Assembly: GCA_965277875.1 (NCBI GenBank)
Contig: CBDIDV010000002.1
Location: 5,766,001 to 5,830,000, forward strand
Length of the DNA stretch: 64,000 nt
Direction: 5' to 3'
From: CAWFQB01 sp965277875
GTDB lineage: Bacteria; Armatimonadota; Chthonomonadetes; Chthonomonadales; Chthonomonadaceae
The notes beneath the pieces were generated by a model. The model did no database searches, had not been told where the DNA came from, and saw only the letters and a list, made by a program, of their open reading frames with translations. How positions within the stretch are numbered: the first letter of the stretch is position 1; the number at the start of each line of letters is the position of its first letter. This document shows, piece by piece, positions 33,158 through 41,658 of the stretch. The position numbers and the translations under genes were made by a program.

Positions 33158-35367
33158 CACTCCTTCTCTTCCCCGCCGCTGCCTAAAATTTGCGTTACCT
33201 GGCTCTGGGTTTCCACCAGTTTGTAGAACTCGCCTTTTTTGTCCATCAGTTCCTGATGCGTACCGATCTCGACGATCTCGCCTTTTTCCAGCACGATCAG
33301 CCTGCTGGCGTTACGCAGGGTCGAAAGGCGGTGCGCGATGGCAAACGTCGTGCGGCCCGCCGTCAGGCGTCCGATGGCCTCCTGTATCTGCTTTTCGGTT
33401 TCCACGTCCACGCTCGATGTCGCCTCGTCCAGTATCAGGATGCGCGGGTTGTGCAGGATGGCGCGGGCGATGCTGACGCGCTGCCGCTCGCCGCCCGATA
33501 GTTTTGCGCCCTTTTCGCCGACCATCGTGTCGTAGCCGTCGGGCTTGCCCACGATGAAGTTATGGGCATTGGCGGCGCGGGCGGCCTCAACGATCTCTTC
33601 GAAGCTGGCGTTGGGCTTGCCATACGCGATGTTTTCCGCCACGCTGCCGTTGAACAAAAACGGTTCCTGCAAGACGATGCCGATTTGCTGGCGCATGTTT
33701 TGCAGAGCGATGTCGCGATAATCTATGCCGTCAATCTTGATGCTGCCCGCGTCCGGCTCGTAAAACCTGCACAGCAGATTAATGGTCGTGCTTTTGCCCG
33801 CGCCGGACTTGCCGACAAGCCCGATCATCTCGCCGGGCTGGGCCGTGAACGACAGTCCTTTTAGGATGGGGTTGGACTTGTCGTAGCCGAAGCGCACGTT
33901 ATCGAACTGCACCTGGCCCTCGATGGCGTGATTTTGGCCGTTATTGGTGGCGTACTGCTCTTTCTCGGCGTCAATGATCTCAAAAATCCGCTCGGCCCCG
34001 GCCATCGCCCTGCTGAACCACTGATTAAGCTGACCGAACCATTGCAGCGGCATATAGATCATGCCGATGAACGCGTTCATGCGGACGAAGTTGCCCAATG
34101 TCAGCTCGCCCGTGTAGACCATGTAGCCGCCATACGTCCAGTTGATGAGCGCGCCCATGCTGGTAAACAGGATCATGGCGCTGAAAATGGTGAACCATTT
34201 CATGTCCGCCTCGATGCCCGCGTCGCGCAGTTCAAAGTTGTGCTTGGTAAAGCGGTCGTACTCGTGATCTTCTTTGGCGAACGCCTTGACGACCCGGATG
34301 CCGGTCAGCGACTCGTTGAGGTGCATGTGGAACCGCGCCCACTTTTGCCCGACGCGGAAATACTTTTGCGAGATGGGTTTCCAGAACACGCCGCTGAGCA
34401 GGAGGACAAGCGGCATGGGCGCAAGCACGGCAAGCGCGAGTTTCCAGTTCGTGAAGAACAGCAGGGTTCCCACGCCGATAAGGAGAAGGACATTGGAAAC
34501 CAGGTAGGGCAGGCCGTCAACGAGAAAGCCCCAGACCCTGTCCGTGTCCTGCGTCACTCGGCTTGTGATCGCCCCGACCTGCTTCTTGTCGAAATACGAG
34601 ACCTGCAAAAGTTCGATGGCGCGGTACACGCTCGCCCTTAGATCGGCGGCGATGTTGCCGGACAAGAACGCGGTCAGGCGTCCGGTCGCGATCTGCACGA
34701 AAGTAGCGAACACGACGATGCCCAGCCATGCGCCCATCAGCCCGCCCAATCGCCCGATGTTGCGATGCGTGGTCAGGACGCTGTCAATGATCGTACCCTG
34801 GATGATGGGCGGCAGAAGGTTGATGCTCGTGGTCAGCAGGGCCAGCCCGATAAGGCCCGCCGCGTGGCGTTTGTACGGGCCTAAGTAGCCGGCGATGCGG
34901 GCCAGTGTTTTGCCCCGCTTGACGCAGGCGGGGCAGACGCCGTCTTTTTCGGGCAATAATCGTCCGCACGTCGCGCAGCGCAGGCGTTCGGTTTTAAGGT
35001 TGATACTGAGCGGTTCACCCTTGCCCAACTGCTCGATGCCCCGCGCCGCCTCGCTGAACTGCGCGGCGAGGGTGAGGGAATACGCGATGACCGGCACGAC
35101 TTCGCTGGCCTTTGTGGTGATTTCGATCTGCCCGCCGCTGACAAGCGGCTCGTTGCGGGCGGATTTCACCTCGGCGATGGGAACCTGAAACGACACGGTT
35201 CCATTGGCTTCGAGGACGCGCACCACGCTTGCGGTCACTTCCAGGACGCGCTTGCCATATGCGCCATCGAACGCCATGTCGCCTTCCAGTCGGATGAGGA
35301 CACCGGGGGCGAGTTCTTCCTGGTTTTGTGTCAGGTCGGCAGGCGGGGCCGCATTCGTCGGGGACAT
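33157..35367 (-). CDS. ABC exporter with N-terminal zinc ribbon (cyanophycin-associated type)
   Basis: 736 residues from ATG 35367, which has AAGGAG upstream; the frame is open further but without signals. Residues ~1-140 form a soluble domain that ends in a zinc ribbon (CATCGRLLPEKDGVCPAC, Cys-x2-Cys twice). Then comes a six-helix type I exporter membrane domain (LIGLALLTTSINLLPPIIQ, LVSNVLLLIGVGTLLFF) and a nucleotide-binding domain with Walker A GLVGKSGAGKSTT, Q-loop QEPFLF, signature LSGGERQRVS, Walker B ILILDEATSSVD and switch His in AIAHRLST. It should act as a homodimer. Exporters with this extra N-terminal domain typically occur next to DUF1854 genes, as here. The exported substrate is unknown. 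Confidence 0.88.
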   Translation of the reverse strand: MSPTNAAPPADLTQNQEELAPGVLIRLEGDMAFDGAYGKRVLEVTASVVRVLEANGTVSFQVPIAEVKSARNEPLVSGGQIEITTKASEVVPVIAYSLTLAAQFSEAARGIEQLGKGEPLSINLKTERLRCATCGRLLPEKDGVCPACVKRGKTLARIAGYLGPYKRHAAGLIGLALLTTSINLLPPIIQGTIIDSVLTTHRNIGRLGGLMGAWLGIVVFATFVQIATGRLTAFLSGNIAADLRASVYRAIELLQVSYFDKKQVGAITSRVTQDTDRVWGFLVDGLPYLVSNVLLLIGVGTLLFFTNWKLALAVLAPMPLVLLLSGVFWKPISQKYFRVGQKWARFHMHLNESLTGIRVVKAFAKEDHEYDRFTKHNFELRDAGIEADMKWFTIFSAMILFTSMGALINWTYGGYMVYTGELTLGNFVRMNAFIGMIYMPLQWFGQLNQWFSRAMAGAERIFEIIDAEKEQYATNNGQNHAIEGQVQFDNVRFGYDKSNPILKGLSFTAQPGEMIGLVGKSGAGKSTTINLLCRFYEPDAGSIKIDGIDYRDIALQNMRQQIGIVLQEPFLFNGSVAENIAYGKPNASFEEIVEAARAANAHNFIVGKPDGYDTMVGEKGAKLSGGERQRVSIARAILHNPRILILDEATSSVDVETEKQIQEAIGRLTAGRTTFAIAHRLSTLRNASRLIVLEKGEIVEIGTHQELMDKKGEFYKLVETQSQVTQILGSGGEEKE

Positions 35368-35997
35368 GATTTCTCCTTGTGGAAAGTCGGGCCGAATGGC
35401 AAGCGGCGGGCCATTACGAACGGAAAATCGGGTTTGCAAAAAGCAGTCTATCAGTATGCGGGGCAGGCGCGGTTTCTGTCAACCTCTGTCCACATAATTT
35501 AACATGCTCTTAATGTGGTGTGTTGGCGACTCACTCTGTTGTCCACGCTTTTGGTTCTGCATTGACAGGAGCGGGTGGGTGGAAGTTGCGCGTTCGACAC
35601 GCGGTAGAGTGCCGGGTATTGAAAAGACTAGGGCCGGCGCATCTAAATGTTGGGACATTCGCTGCGTTGTAACCGGCATATAAAATGCCGGATAGCTAGG
35701 CCTTCGGCCAACTGTCTCGTGAACGAATAGCTGTTTTTATTTAGGAACAACTCTCCTTTCTTCGTCCAATTGGCGGAACGCCTACCTAACCGGCATTTTA
35801 TATGCCGGTTACAGCGAGGGCTAAATTTAGGTACTTATATACTTGACACACCTATTCGGCGTACTCCATAGCGGGGTGCGCCGATATTCTTTTTGCTGTT
35901 TCTTCCGCTTTCCTTTCCGCTTTATGCCCGCTCGTTTGAGTAATAAGAGTATCAGAGACGATACAGACTACTGCTCACCCCGAACGGACGCGAAACG
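35368..35997. other. Noncoding stretch at the left end of the IS1595-type element
   Basis: About 630 bp. It holds the upstream region of the ABC exporter, a small palindromic insertion (35647-35820), the left terminal inverted repeat (35821-35847) and the promoter region of the transposase. No protein-like frame is seen. Confidence 0.7.
35669..35812. repeat. MITE-like palindromic element with 23-bp perfect arms
   Basis: GTAACCGGCATATAAAATGC plus CGG (35669-35691) is the exact reverse complement of 35790-35812. Each arm can itself fold (CCGGCAT...ATGCCGG). The element lies directly outside the left terminal repeat of the transposon. Confidence 0.75.
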
Positions 35998-36942
35998 ATG
36001 GAAGCCTTACCCGAAAACCTGATCGAAGTTATCCGCTACTTCTCCGACCCGCAAGTATGCCACGAGTTCTTTACGGCTATGCGTTGGGCTGATGGTAAGG
36101 TGACGTGTCCGCGCTGTCAGTGTGAGCAGGTTTCCTTTATCTCTACCCGTCGCCTGTGGAAGTGCAAGGGCTGTAAGCGTCAGTTCAGCGTCAAGGTGGG
36201 AACCGTCCTCGAAGAAAGCCCACTCCCCTTAGATAAGTGGATTGTCACCATGTGGCTTATCTGCAACGCGAAGAACGGCATCTCCTCCTGCGAGATCGCC
36301 CGTTCTATCGGCATAACGCAAAAGTCCGCTTGGTTCGTGCTACACCGCATACGCCACGCCATGAAGACAGGCACATTCGAGAAGATGAGCGGAACCGTCG
36401 AAGTAGACGAAACCTTTGTCGGCGGCTTGGAGAAGAACAAGCACAAGGACAAGAAGCAGAACGCAGGACGGGGCGGGGTCGGTAAAATCGTCGTGCTGGG
36501 CGTCCTTCAACGGGCGAAGTGTGAGAAGGACGTTAGCCAGATACGCGTCAAGGTAATACCTGATACCACACAGGAAACACTACACGCCGAAATCAAGAGT
36601 AACGTTACTCTTGGGGCCGAAGTCTTCACCGATGCACACCGAGGGTACAACGGACTGAGTGAAGCGTTCAAGCATGATTTTGTAGATCATGCCGTCAAAT
36701 ATGCGGAAGGACGCGTTTACACCAACGGCGTAGAAAACTTCTGGTGTCTCTTAGACCGCTCCATTCATGGAACCTACATCAAGCCTATGCCCAACCACTT
36801 AGAGCGGTATGTAGATGAGCAGGCGTTCCGCTTCAACCATCGGAATGGAACCGACCTGACGCGCTTCTTAAAAGCCACGATGCAGACAAGCGGAAAACGC
36901 CTGACATATCGGCAACTAACGGGCAAAGAAGAAACCCGCTAA
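35998..36942 (+). CDS. IS1595-family (ISXO2-like) DDE transposase
   Basis: 314 residues. The N-terminus carries a zinc ribbon (CPRCQCEQ and CKGCKRQ), followed by a helix-turn-helix region (SCEIARSIGITQKSAWFVLH) and the ISXO2-like catalytic domain: first Asp in TVEVDETFVGG, second Asp in EVFTDAHRGYNGL and a final NGVENFWCLLDRSIHGTY segment with the Glu. The lysine-rich KNKHKDKKQ after the first Asp is typical. All catalytic residues are present, so the enzyme may be active. It ends directly against the stop of the convergent cargo gene (36942/36943). Confidence 0.92.
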   Translation: MEALPENLIEVIRYFSDPQVCHEFFTAMRWADGKVTCPRCQCEQVSFISTRRLWKCKGCKRQFSVKVGTVLEESPLPLDKWIVTMWLICNAKNGISSCEIARSIGITQKSAWFVLHRIRHAMKTGTFEKMSGTVEVDETFVGGLEKNKHKDKKQNAGRGGVGKIVVLGVLQRAKCEKDVSQIRVKVIPDTTQETLHAEIKSNVTLGAEVFTDAHRGYNGLSEAFKHDFVDHAVKYAEGRVYTNGVENFWCLLDRSIHGTYIKPMPNHLERYVDEQAFRFNHRNGTDLTRFLKATMQTSGKRLTYRQLTGKEETR

Positions 36943-37158
36943 TCACTTAGCGGGTTTCTGGTCGGCAGGAGTGCGCTTGCGTTGCTTACGCTTCTCCTCT
37001 TGTTCTATGGCGTCGGCCTCTTTTTTCGGCACAGCGAGGACCGCACGAGCGAAATCTTCAAGGCGTCGAAATGATGCAGGCTTCTTTGTGTTGTTTTCTG
37101 ATGTTGATTCGTCATCAATATCATTATTTGAAATTACAACAAATCCTGAGTCCGACAC
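36943..37158 (-). CDS. Transposon cargo: small charged protein
   Basis: 71 residues from GTG 37158, preceded by AAGGAA. The N-terminal half is acidic (NNDIDDESTSENN), the C-terminal half strongly basic (KKEADAIEQEEKRKQRKRTP). No family recognised. Its start lies within the end of the preceding cargo gene (overlap 25 bp), so the three minus-strand genes are probably translated from one message. Its stop abuts the transposase stop. Confidence 0.55.
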   Translation of the reverse strand: MSDSGFVVISNNDIDDESTSENNTKKPASFRRLEDFARAVLAVPKKEADAIEQEEKRKQRKRTPADQKPAK

Positions 37159-37346
37159 GTTCTAATTTCCTTTTCGTCCTGCTTGTTGGTGTTTTCCAAT
37201 GCCCCACGAATGATACCGCGCATCTGCTTCAACGCATCTTTCATGCTGGCATCTAATGTTAGTATGTCAGATGTCGTCACATTGACGGTAGCATCCATCT
37301 CGTCATCGGTATGAACGAAACGTTTTTTAGTTTTCATTGTTTTCAT
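37134..37346 (-). CDS. Transposon cargo: small protein of unknown function
   Basis: 70 residues from ATG 37346, with a perfect GGAGG at 6-nt spacing. It starts inside the end of the protease gene (overlap 20 bp), which indicates translational coupling. The sequence has a Met/Lys-rich start, an acidic part (VHTDDEMDATVNVTTSDILT) and a basic helical end. No motif recognised; an adaptor or regulator for the protease is a guess from position. Confidence 0.6.
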   Translation of the reverse strand: MKTMKTKKRFVHTDDEMDATVNVTTSDILTLDASMKDALKQMRGIIRGALENTNKQDEKEIRTCRTQDLL

Positions 37347-38361
37347 CGGTTTCCTCCATATCGGTTTCAAAGAAGTCAGGAGTGTCAATGAGTGTTTGGT
37401 TGGGCAAGATATAAGTAAGAGTTTGGTCGCTGTCTATCTTATCATGCAATCGCTTGATAATTCCCCAGTGGACGTAGTTCTCTGCATTGTCAACTGGCAA
37501 ACCGATAGAACGAACCTCTTTGCGACTTATGATGAAACCATGTGAGGGATAATCCTTCACTAGCCGCTTCATGAGCCTCTCGGCTTCTTCGGTACTTAGA
37601 TGCTTGCCATTCACCATATTGCGATTAGCCAACATTCTGACGGCATATTGTTCAGCTACCTTGAGTTGCTGTGCCGCATAATGTATAATGTGCGGATCAA
37701 GTTTTGCTACTGTTGGCTCAAGAAATCTTGCGCTGAAACGTAGCAATTCTTGTAAGGTTTGCAGTCGTGACAGACGCAGGCGTCTACGGACAACAGCATT
37801 ACCGCTCACTAAAGCCAAGCCTAATGCGGTTTGAGCTAGGAAGTCAAACGAGTCGGACACATCTAGTCCAGAGATTGTTCTGCCTTCCCGATCTGGATGC
37901 TCAAGCTGCACGTCAACCGGGCCAAGTTCAGCCGATGCAGACATGTATATCTTATCCATTCCAATAGCCAGCAACGTGGCGGCACTTTTGGCGTAATCTG
38001 GAATGATCGCCTGCAACTGCTTGCAACGACTTCGCAATTCAAGAATTATTTTATAGGCGGCATGGGCATCCCCGCCAAGCGACCTAATCCAAACATCTAT
38101 GTGTGTGTTCTCAGGTGAGGTAGTTACAACCTCATCGAGTTTTGTTCGTATCTCCTGATGCAAGTCTCTATCTATGCTATCAGTTTCGGATTGGAACAAA
38201 ATCAGATGATAAACAGTGGGCGCAACTGGCTGGCTTGTGCCTAAAGTGTTGCTTCCATTGCTTGCGGAATGAAGGGTAGTTTCATCCTCGGTAGGGACTT
38301 CTAAAACGGCAACAGAGGATTCTGCTATACCCGCTACTTCTGAACTATCTGTATGCCGCAT
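37327..38361 (-). CDS. Transposon cargo: Clp-fold SDH-type serine protease
   Basis: About 344 residues. The family (PF01972, SDH/ClpP-like crotonase fold) is seen in HIDVWIRSLGGDAHAAYKII (strand and Gly-Gly oxyanion loop) and DYAKSAATLLAIGMDKIYMS with the candidate nucleophile Ser near residue 126, followed by ASAELGPVDVQL. The N-terminal ~45 residues are low-complexity. A helical part (residues ~165-300) contains EAERLMKRLVKDYPSHGFII and a late RSIGLPV segment, as in other members. No signal peptide or membrane helix is seen, so it should be cytosolic. The start is uncertain: ATG 38361 or GTG 38373, sharing an AGGAG. It heads the three-gene cargo operon. Confidence 0.8.
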   Translation of the reverse strand: MRHTDSSEVAGIAESSVAVLEVPTEDETTLHSASNGSNTLGTSQPVAPTVYHLILFQSETDSIDRDLHQEIRTKLDEVVTTSPENTHIDVWIRSLGGDAHAAYKIILELRSRCKQLQAIIPDYAKSAATLLAIGMDKIYMSASAELGPVDVQLEHPDREGRTISGLDVSDSFDFLAQTALGLALVSGNAVVRRRLRLSRLQTLQELLRFSARFLEPTVAKLDPHIIHYAAQQLKVAEQYAVRMLANRNMVNGKHLSTEEAERLMKRLVKDYPSHGFIISRKEVRSIGLPVDNAENYVHWGIIKRLHDKIDSDQTLTYILPNQTLIDTPDFFETDMEETDENNEN

Positions 38362-38644
38362 TGTATCCACCACTCCTACAACAGAATTACGGACACTGAT
38401 TCTATCAGTATCGGCAATTCTGCTCTACTTCTTCATATTGCAAGTTTCGTGCCAGAAACCTTGTTTGCCTATTTTCCTGCAAAATAATTCACAGGAAAAT
38501 CAATTTGCCCTATGTTACTCTACACGCTTGCCGCCCAAAACGGTAGCGGAGGTAAACCACTCCTTAGAGCAGGACAAAACGCTACTATATATCAAGGTAG
38601 TAAGCAGTTACAATTAACTATTCATTATTGATTGTAACCATTAC

Positions 38645-38701
38645 CATATTATGCTATATTGTCTCGTCCCCGATGGGGACGAGACAATATAGCATAATAT
38701 G
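38645..38701. repeat. Perfect 27-bp stem hairpin
   Basis: The arm 38645-38671 is exactly complementary to 38675-38701 with a 3-nt loop (GAT). The tip is GC-rich (GTCTCGTCCCC) and the base is AT-rich. It lies within the transposon between the cargo operon start and the right end. Confidence 0.85.
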
Positions 38702-38798
38702 CACCGATTCGTCAATACTAAGATCGCAAAATGCAGAACAATTTTAAGCATATTGCAGTAGTATATATGCGTGTGTATATGCTCTCAATTACATGTGA

Positions 38799-38836
38799 CA
38801 ACGCGGGGAATGTAGAAATCTACATTCCCCGCGTTG
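38799..38836. repeat. Perfect 18-bp stem hairpin next to right transposon end
   Basis: CAACGCGGGGAATGTAGA (38799-38816) pairs with 38819-38836 around AA. It ends 5 bp before the right terminal repeat. It could stop incoming transcription or take part in transposition control. Confidence 0.8.
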
Positions 38837-38905
38837 GGTGCGTCAAGTATATAAGTACCTAAATTTAGATTAGATGCGCTAGACTTGTTTTCGACACTTG
38901 GAACG

Positions 38906-38935
38906 TTGCCAGTCTCGTCGCATTTTTGCTATACT
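38906..38935 (+). promoter_or_regulatory. Promoter with extended -10 box
   Basis: TTGCCA (38906-38911), an 18-bp spacer and TATACT (38930-38935) preceded by TGC give a plausible sigma-70 promoter. It lies 66 bp upstream of the TTG start at 39002. Confidence 0.5.
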
Positions 38936-39001
38936 GCCTGCATCCTATCGTGTTTCGGCCTCGGTTTGCTAAAGCGGCTTTGCCGCCGGGGAGGTTTGCT
39001 C

Positions 39002-39868
39002 TTGTCATCGCCCGCGCCGACAACAAAAGAACTGCTGAACCGCCTGGCAAGCTGGAAGCCGTCTGTGCGGGAGTCCGCCATCGAGCAGGCGAAGCAACTG
39101 GAACCGGACGCCCTGCTCGCGCTGATGCAGCAGGGCCGCAGGCGTTTGCAGCGCCGCCAACGGTTTCGTTGGCTGATCTTTGGCATCTATTTCTTTGGAG
39201 GCATTATCGCTGCCCATATCTTGGGGCGTGAAGGGCTTCTTATCGGGAAGTATATAGACCGGCTCGTCCCCTTCATAATTGTGTTCAACATAGTGGCATT
39301 AGAGATGTCTCATCTCAACTCTAGTCTCATAGAGGTATTAGAAGATGTGAGCGAAGTTGTTTTCATTCCTCACCTTGTACTTTTGCTATCTGGCAATGGT
39401 TACGCTTTCAGTCGTCAAGTCCAACAGGTTCAAACTACACTCACACATATAATGCTTCACCTGAACCGGGAACAGGCAGATGCGCTCACCCTGTCCGAAC
39501 GTCAAACGCTTCTGAAGCCTTTGAGGCAAAGCCTGAGCGCCGACAAGCGCGGCAAAGTGCTTGTGGGTTATGTCGTTGCAATGCTCAAAGCGCTTGAACA
39601 AATTGGCGATCAACGCGAAGCGGGGCTTGTAGAACAGCTTGCGGCTATTCCCATTCGCACAGACACGGACAGGCAGATACAGCAGGCCGCAATAGAGTGC
39701 CTGCCTTACCTGCAAATCCGCGCCGAGGAACAGCGGCTGCAAACCACGCTGTTGCGCCCGACTGCGACCGCAGCAAGCGATACCGGCAACGATCTGCTGC
39801 GCGCTGCTGTTCCCGCCACATCCGCCGCGCCCCCGGAGCAGCTTCTACGCGCCACGCGGCAGGAGTAA
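39002..39868 (+). CDS. Membrane protein with HEAT-like helices, unknown function
   Basis: 288 residues from TTG 39002, which has a strong GGGGAGG at 7-nt spacing; no ATG fits. The N-terminus (ELLNRLASWKPSVRESAIEQ) reads like a HEAT-type helix pair. Two hydrophobic segments follow (FRWLIFGIYFFGGIIAAHIL and LVPFIIVFNIVALEM), then a soluble helical C-terminal domain (GYVVAMLKALEQIGDQREAG) typical of HEAT/armadillo repeats. Family not recognised. The gene lies just outside the right end of the transposon, which may have landed in its upstream region. Confidence 0.55.
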   Translation: MSSPAPTTKELLNRLASWKPSVRESAIEQAKQLEPDALLALMQQGRRRLQRRQRFRWLIFGIYFFGGIIAAHILGREGLLIGKYIDRLVPFIIVFNIVALEMSHLNSSLIEVLEDVSEVVFIPHLVLLLSGNGYAFSRQVQQVQTTLTHIMLHLNREQADALTLSERQTLLKPLRQSLSADKRGKVLVGYVVAMLKALEQIGDQREAGLVEQLAAIPIRTDTDRQIQQAAIECLPYLQIRAEEQRLQTTLLRPTATAASDTGNDLLRAAVPATSAAPPEQLLRATRQE

Positions 39869-40097
39869 AACGCATATAAACGCGTCTGAAAACGAAAATG
39901 CTTTTGTTCACATGTAGGCAGACCCGCGCGTTTGTTGGTATACTGGTTGTTGGTATATTTCGTATATCAAACAGCACAACTTTGTATTTGGCCCTGCTCG
40001 CGCCAACGGTTCGGCGGCGGCAGGATTTTGACCATAGATTAGCAGCCGGATCATAATAGATTTACCGATGTACGGCAGCATAAGGAGAGACCCCACC

Positions 40098-41555
40098 GTG
40101 TTAAAGACGCTTTTCCTCAGTCCGCCCTCGTTTGATGGCTTCGACGGCGGAGCCGGTTCGCGCTACCAGGCCAAGCGCGAGATCACGTCGTACTGGTATC
40201 CCACCTGGCTGGCCCAACCCGCCGCCCTCGTCCCCGGCAGCAAACTCATAGATGCGCCCCCGCACCACCAGACCGACGCCGAAGTCCTTGCCATCGCCAA
40301 AGATTACGAACTGGTCATCATGCACACCAGTACGCCCAGCCTGCAAAACGACGTGGCCTGCGCCCGCCGTCTGAAGGAGCAGAACCCGAACGTCAAGGTC
40401 GGCTTTATCGGGGCGCACGTCGCCGTGCTGCCCGAACAGACCCTGCGCGAAAACAAGATCATTGATTTTGTGTGCCGCCACGAGTTCGACTACACCTGCA
40501 AGGAACTGGCCGAAGACCGCGACTGGAGTACGATTACGGGCCTGTCGTACCGTGACCGCAACGGCATCATTCAGCGCAACGAGGATCGCGAACTGGTTCC
40601 TGACTGGGATCAAATGCCCAGTGTGCTGTCCACGTATGCCGCCAATCTGGACATCAACAAATACTACATCGGCTATCTGCTGCACCCGTATGTGTCGTGG
40701 TACACGGGGCGCGGCTGCCCCGCCAAATGCACGTTCTGCCTGTGGCCGCAGACCATCGGCGGGCATCAGTACCGCACCAAAAGCCCCGAATGCGTGGGCC
40801 GCGAACTCGACGAGGCCAAGAGCATCTGGGGCGACAAGGTACGCGAATATATGTTCGACGACGACACCTTTACCATCAACAAGCCCCGCGCCATCGAGAT
40901 CAGCAAGCACATGAAGCGTAACAACTTTACGTGGTCGTGCAACGCCCGCGCCCATGTGGATTACGATACGCTCAAGGAACTGCGCGACAACGGCCTGCGC
41001 CTGCTTCTCGTGGGCTTTGAATCCGGCAACCAGGAAATCCTGAACCGCATCAAAAAGGGCATCAAGCTGGACATGGCCCGCGAGTTCATGGCGAACTGCA
41101 AGAAGCTGGGCATCAAGGTACACGGCACGTTCATCATCGGCCTGCCCGTCGAGACCAAAGAAACCGTCGAGGAGACCATCCGATTCGCGCAGGAACTGGA
41201 CCCGCACACCATTCAGGTTTCGATTGCCGCGCCCTATCCCGGCACGGAACTGTACGACCAGGCCATGCAGAACGGCTGGTTCGCCCGCGACGGCATGATT
41301 TCCGGTTCGGGCATCCAGACAAGCACGCTGCAATATGCCGATATGTCTACAGCCGAGATCGAGGACGCGGTCGAGCGCATGTACAAGCGGTTCTACTTCC
41401 GGCCCAAAGTGTACGCCCGGATGATCGCCGAAATGCTGACCGAGCGGCAGATGTTTGCGCGGCGTCTGCGCGAGGGCCTGGAGTTCCGCGACTACGTCAA
41501 GGATCGCAAGGCCGAAGTGAAGAAGCGCGGCAGCGAGGCCGTTGCGGCCCGGTAG
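40098..41555 (+). CDS. hpnJ: Hopanoid-associated B12-binding radical SAM protein HpnJ
   Basis: 485 residues from GTG 40098 (AAGGAGA, 9-nt spacing). The start LKTLFLSPPSFDGFDGGAGS is typical of HpnJ, followed by a cobalamin-binding-like domain (HTSTPSLQNDVACARRLKEQ, VGFIGAHVAVLPEQTL) and the radical SAM domain with cluster motif GRGCPAKCTFCLW (Cys-x3-Cys-x2-Cys) near residue 206, then FDDDTFTINK, LLLVGFESGNQEIL and GTFIIGLPVET. HpnJ is required to form bacteriohopanetetrol cyclitol ether, acting with HpnK and HpnI on glycosylated hopanoids. Its partner hpnK is 4.5 kb downstream on the same strand; other hopanoid genes are not in this window. Confidence 0.92.
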   Translation: MLKTLFLSPPSFDGFDGGAGSRYQAKREITSYWYPTWLAQPAALVPGSKLIDAPPHHQTDAEVLAIAKDYELVIMHTSTPSLQNDVACARRLKEQNPNVKVGFIGAHVAVLPEQTLRENKIIDFVCRHEFDYTCKELAEDRDWSTITGLSYRDRNGIIQRNEDRELVPDWDQMPSVLSTYAANLDINKYYIGYLLHPYVSWYTGRGCPAKCTFCLWPQTIGGHQYRTKSPECVGRELDEAKSIWGDKVREYMFDDDTFTINKPRAIEISKHMKRNNFTWSCNARAHVDYDTLKELRDNGLRLLLVGFESGNQEILNRIKKGIKLDMAREFMANCKKLGIKVHGTFIIGLPVETKETVEETIRFAQELDPHTIQVSIAAPYPGTELYDQAMQNGWFARDGMISGSGIQTSTLQYADMSTAEIEDAVERMYKRFYFRPKVYARMIAEMLTERQMFARRLREGLEFRDYVKDRKAEVKKRGSEAVAAR

Positions 41556-41658
41556 ACACCCTGGCTGTTTGTTCTCCGCCCGCCCCTCCCGCAATCGGCT
41601 GTCCTTGCCGCTTAGGGCGCGGCGGGCGGAGTGCGTTTGGTACAAGGAGGTTTGCATA

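Larger units (their letters stand above)
35821..38868. mobile_element. IS1595-family transposon with cargo genes (3048 bp)
   Basis: The left end CTAAATTTAGGTACTTATAT plus ACTTGAC (35821-35847) and the right end (38842-38868) are perfect 27-bp inverted repeats, extended inwards by a few more imperfect matches. Between them are one IS1595/ISXO2-type transposase (plus strand) and three overlapping minus-strand cargo genes, including a Clp-fold SDH protease, then a 470-bp noncoding end with two perfect hairpins. The interior, above all 37.1-38.8 kb, is clearly more AT-rich than the host. I found no target-site duplication directly at the ends. Passenger genes are known in several IS1595 subgroups. 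Confidence 0.85.
38362..39001. other. Noncoding right end of the transposon and flank
   Basis: AT-rich stretch upstream of the protease gene. It has two perfect hairpins (38645-38701 and 38799-38836), the right terminal inverted repeat and, outside the element, the promoter of the next gene. No protein-like frame is seen. Confidence 0.7.

Noticed and set aside
35813..38876. Target-site duplication of the IS1595 element
   Set aside because: The eight bases next to the left end (AGCGAGGG) and to the right end (ATTAGATG) do not match, so none is claimed; a later insertion at the left end may have separated it.
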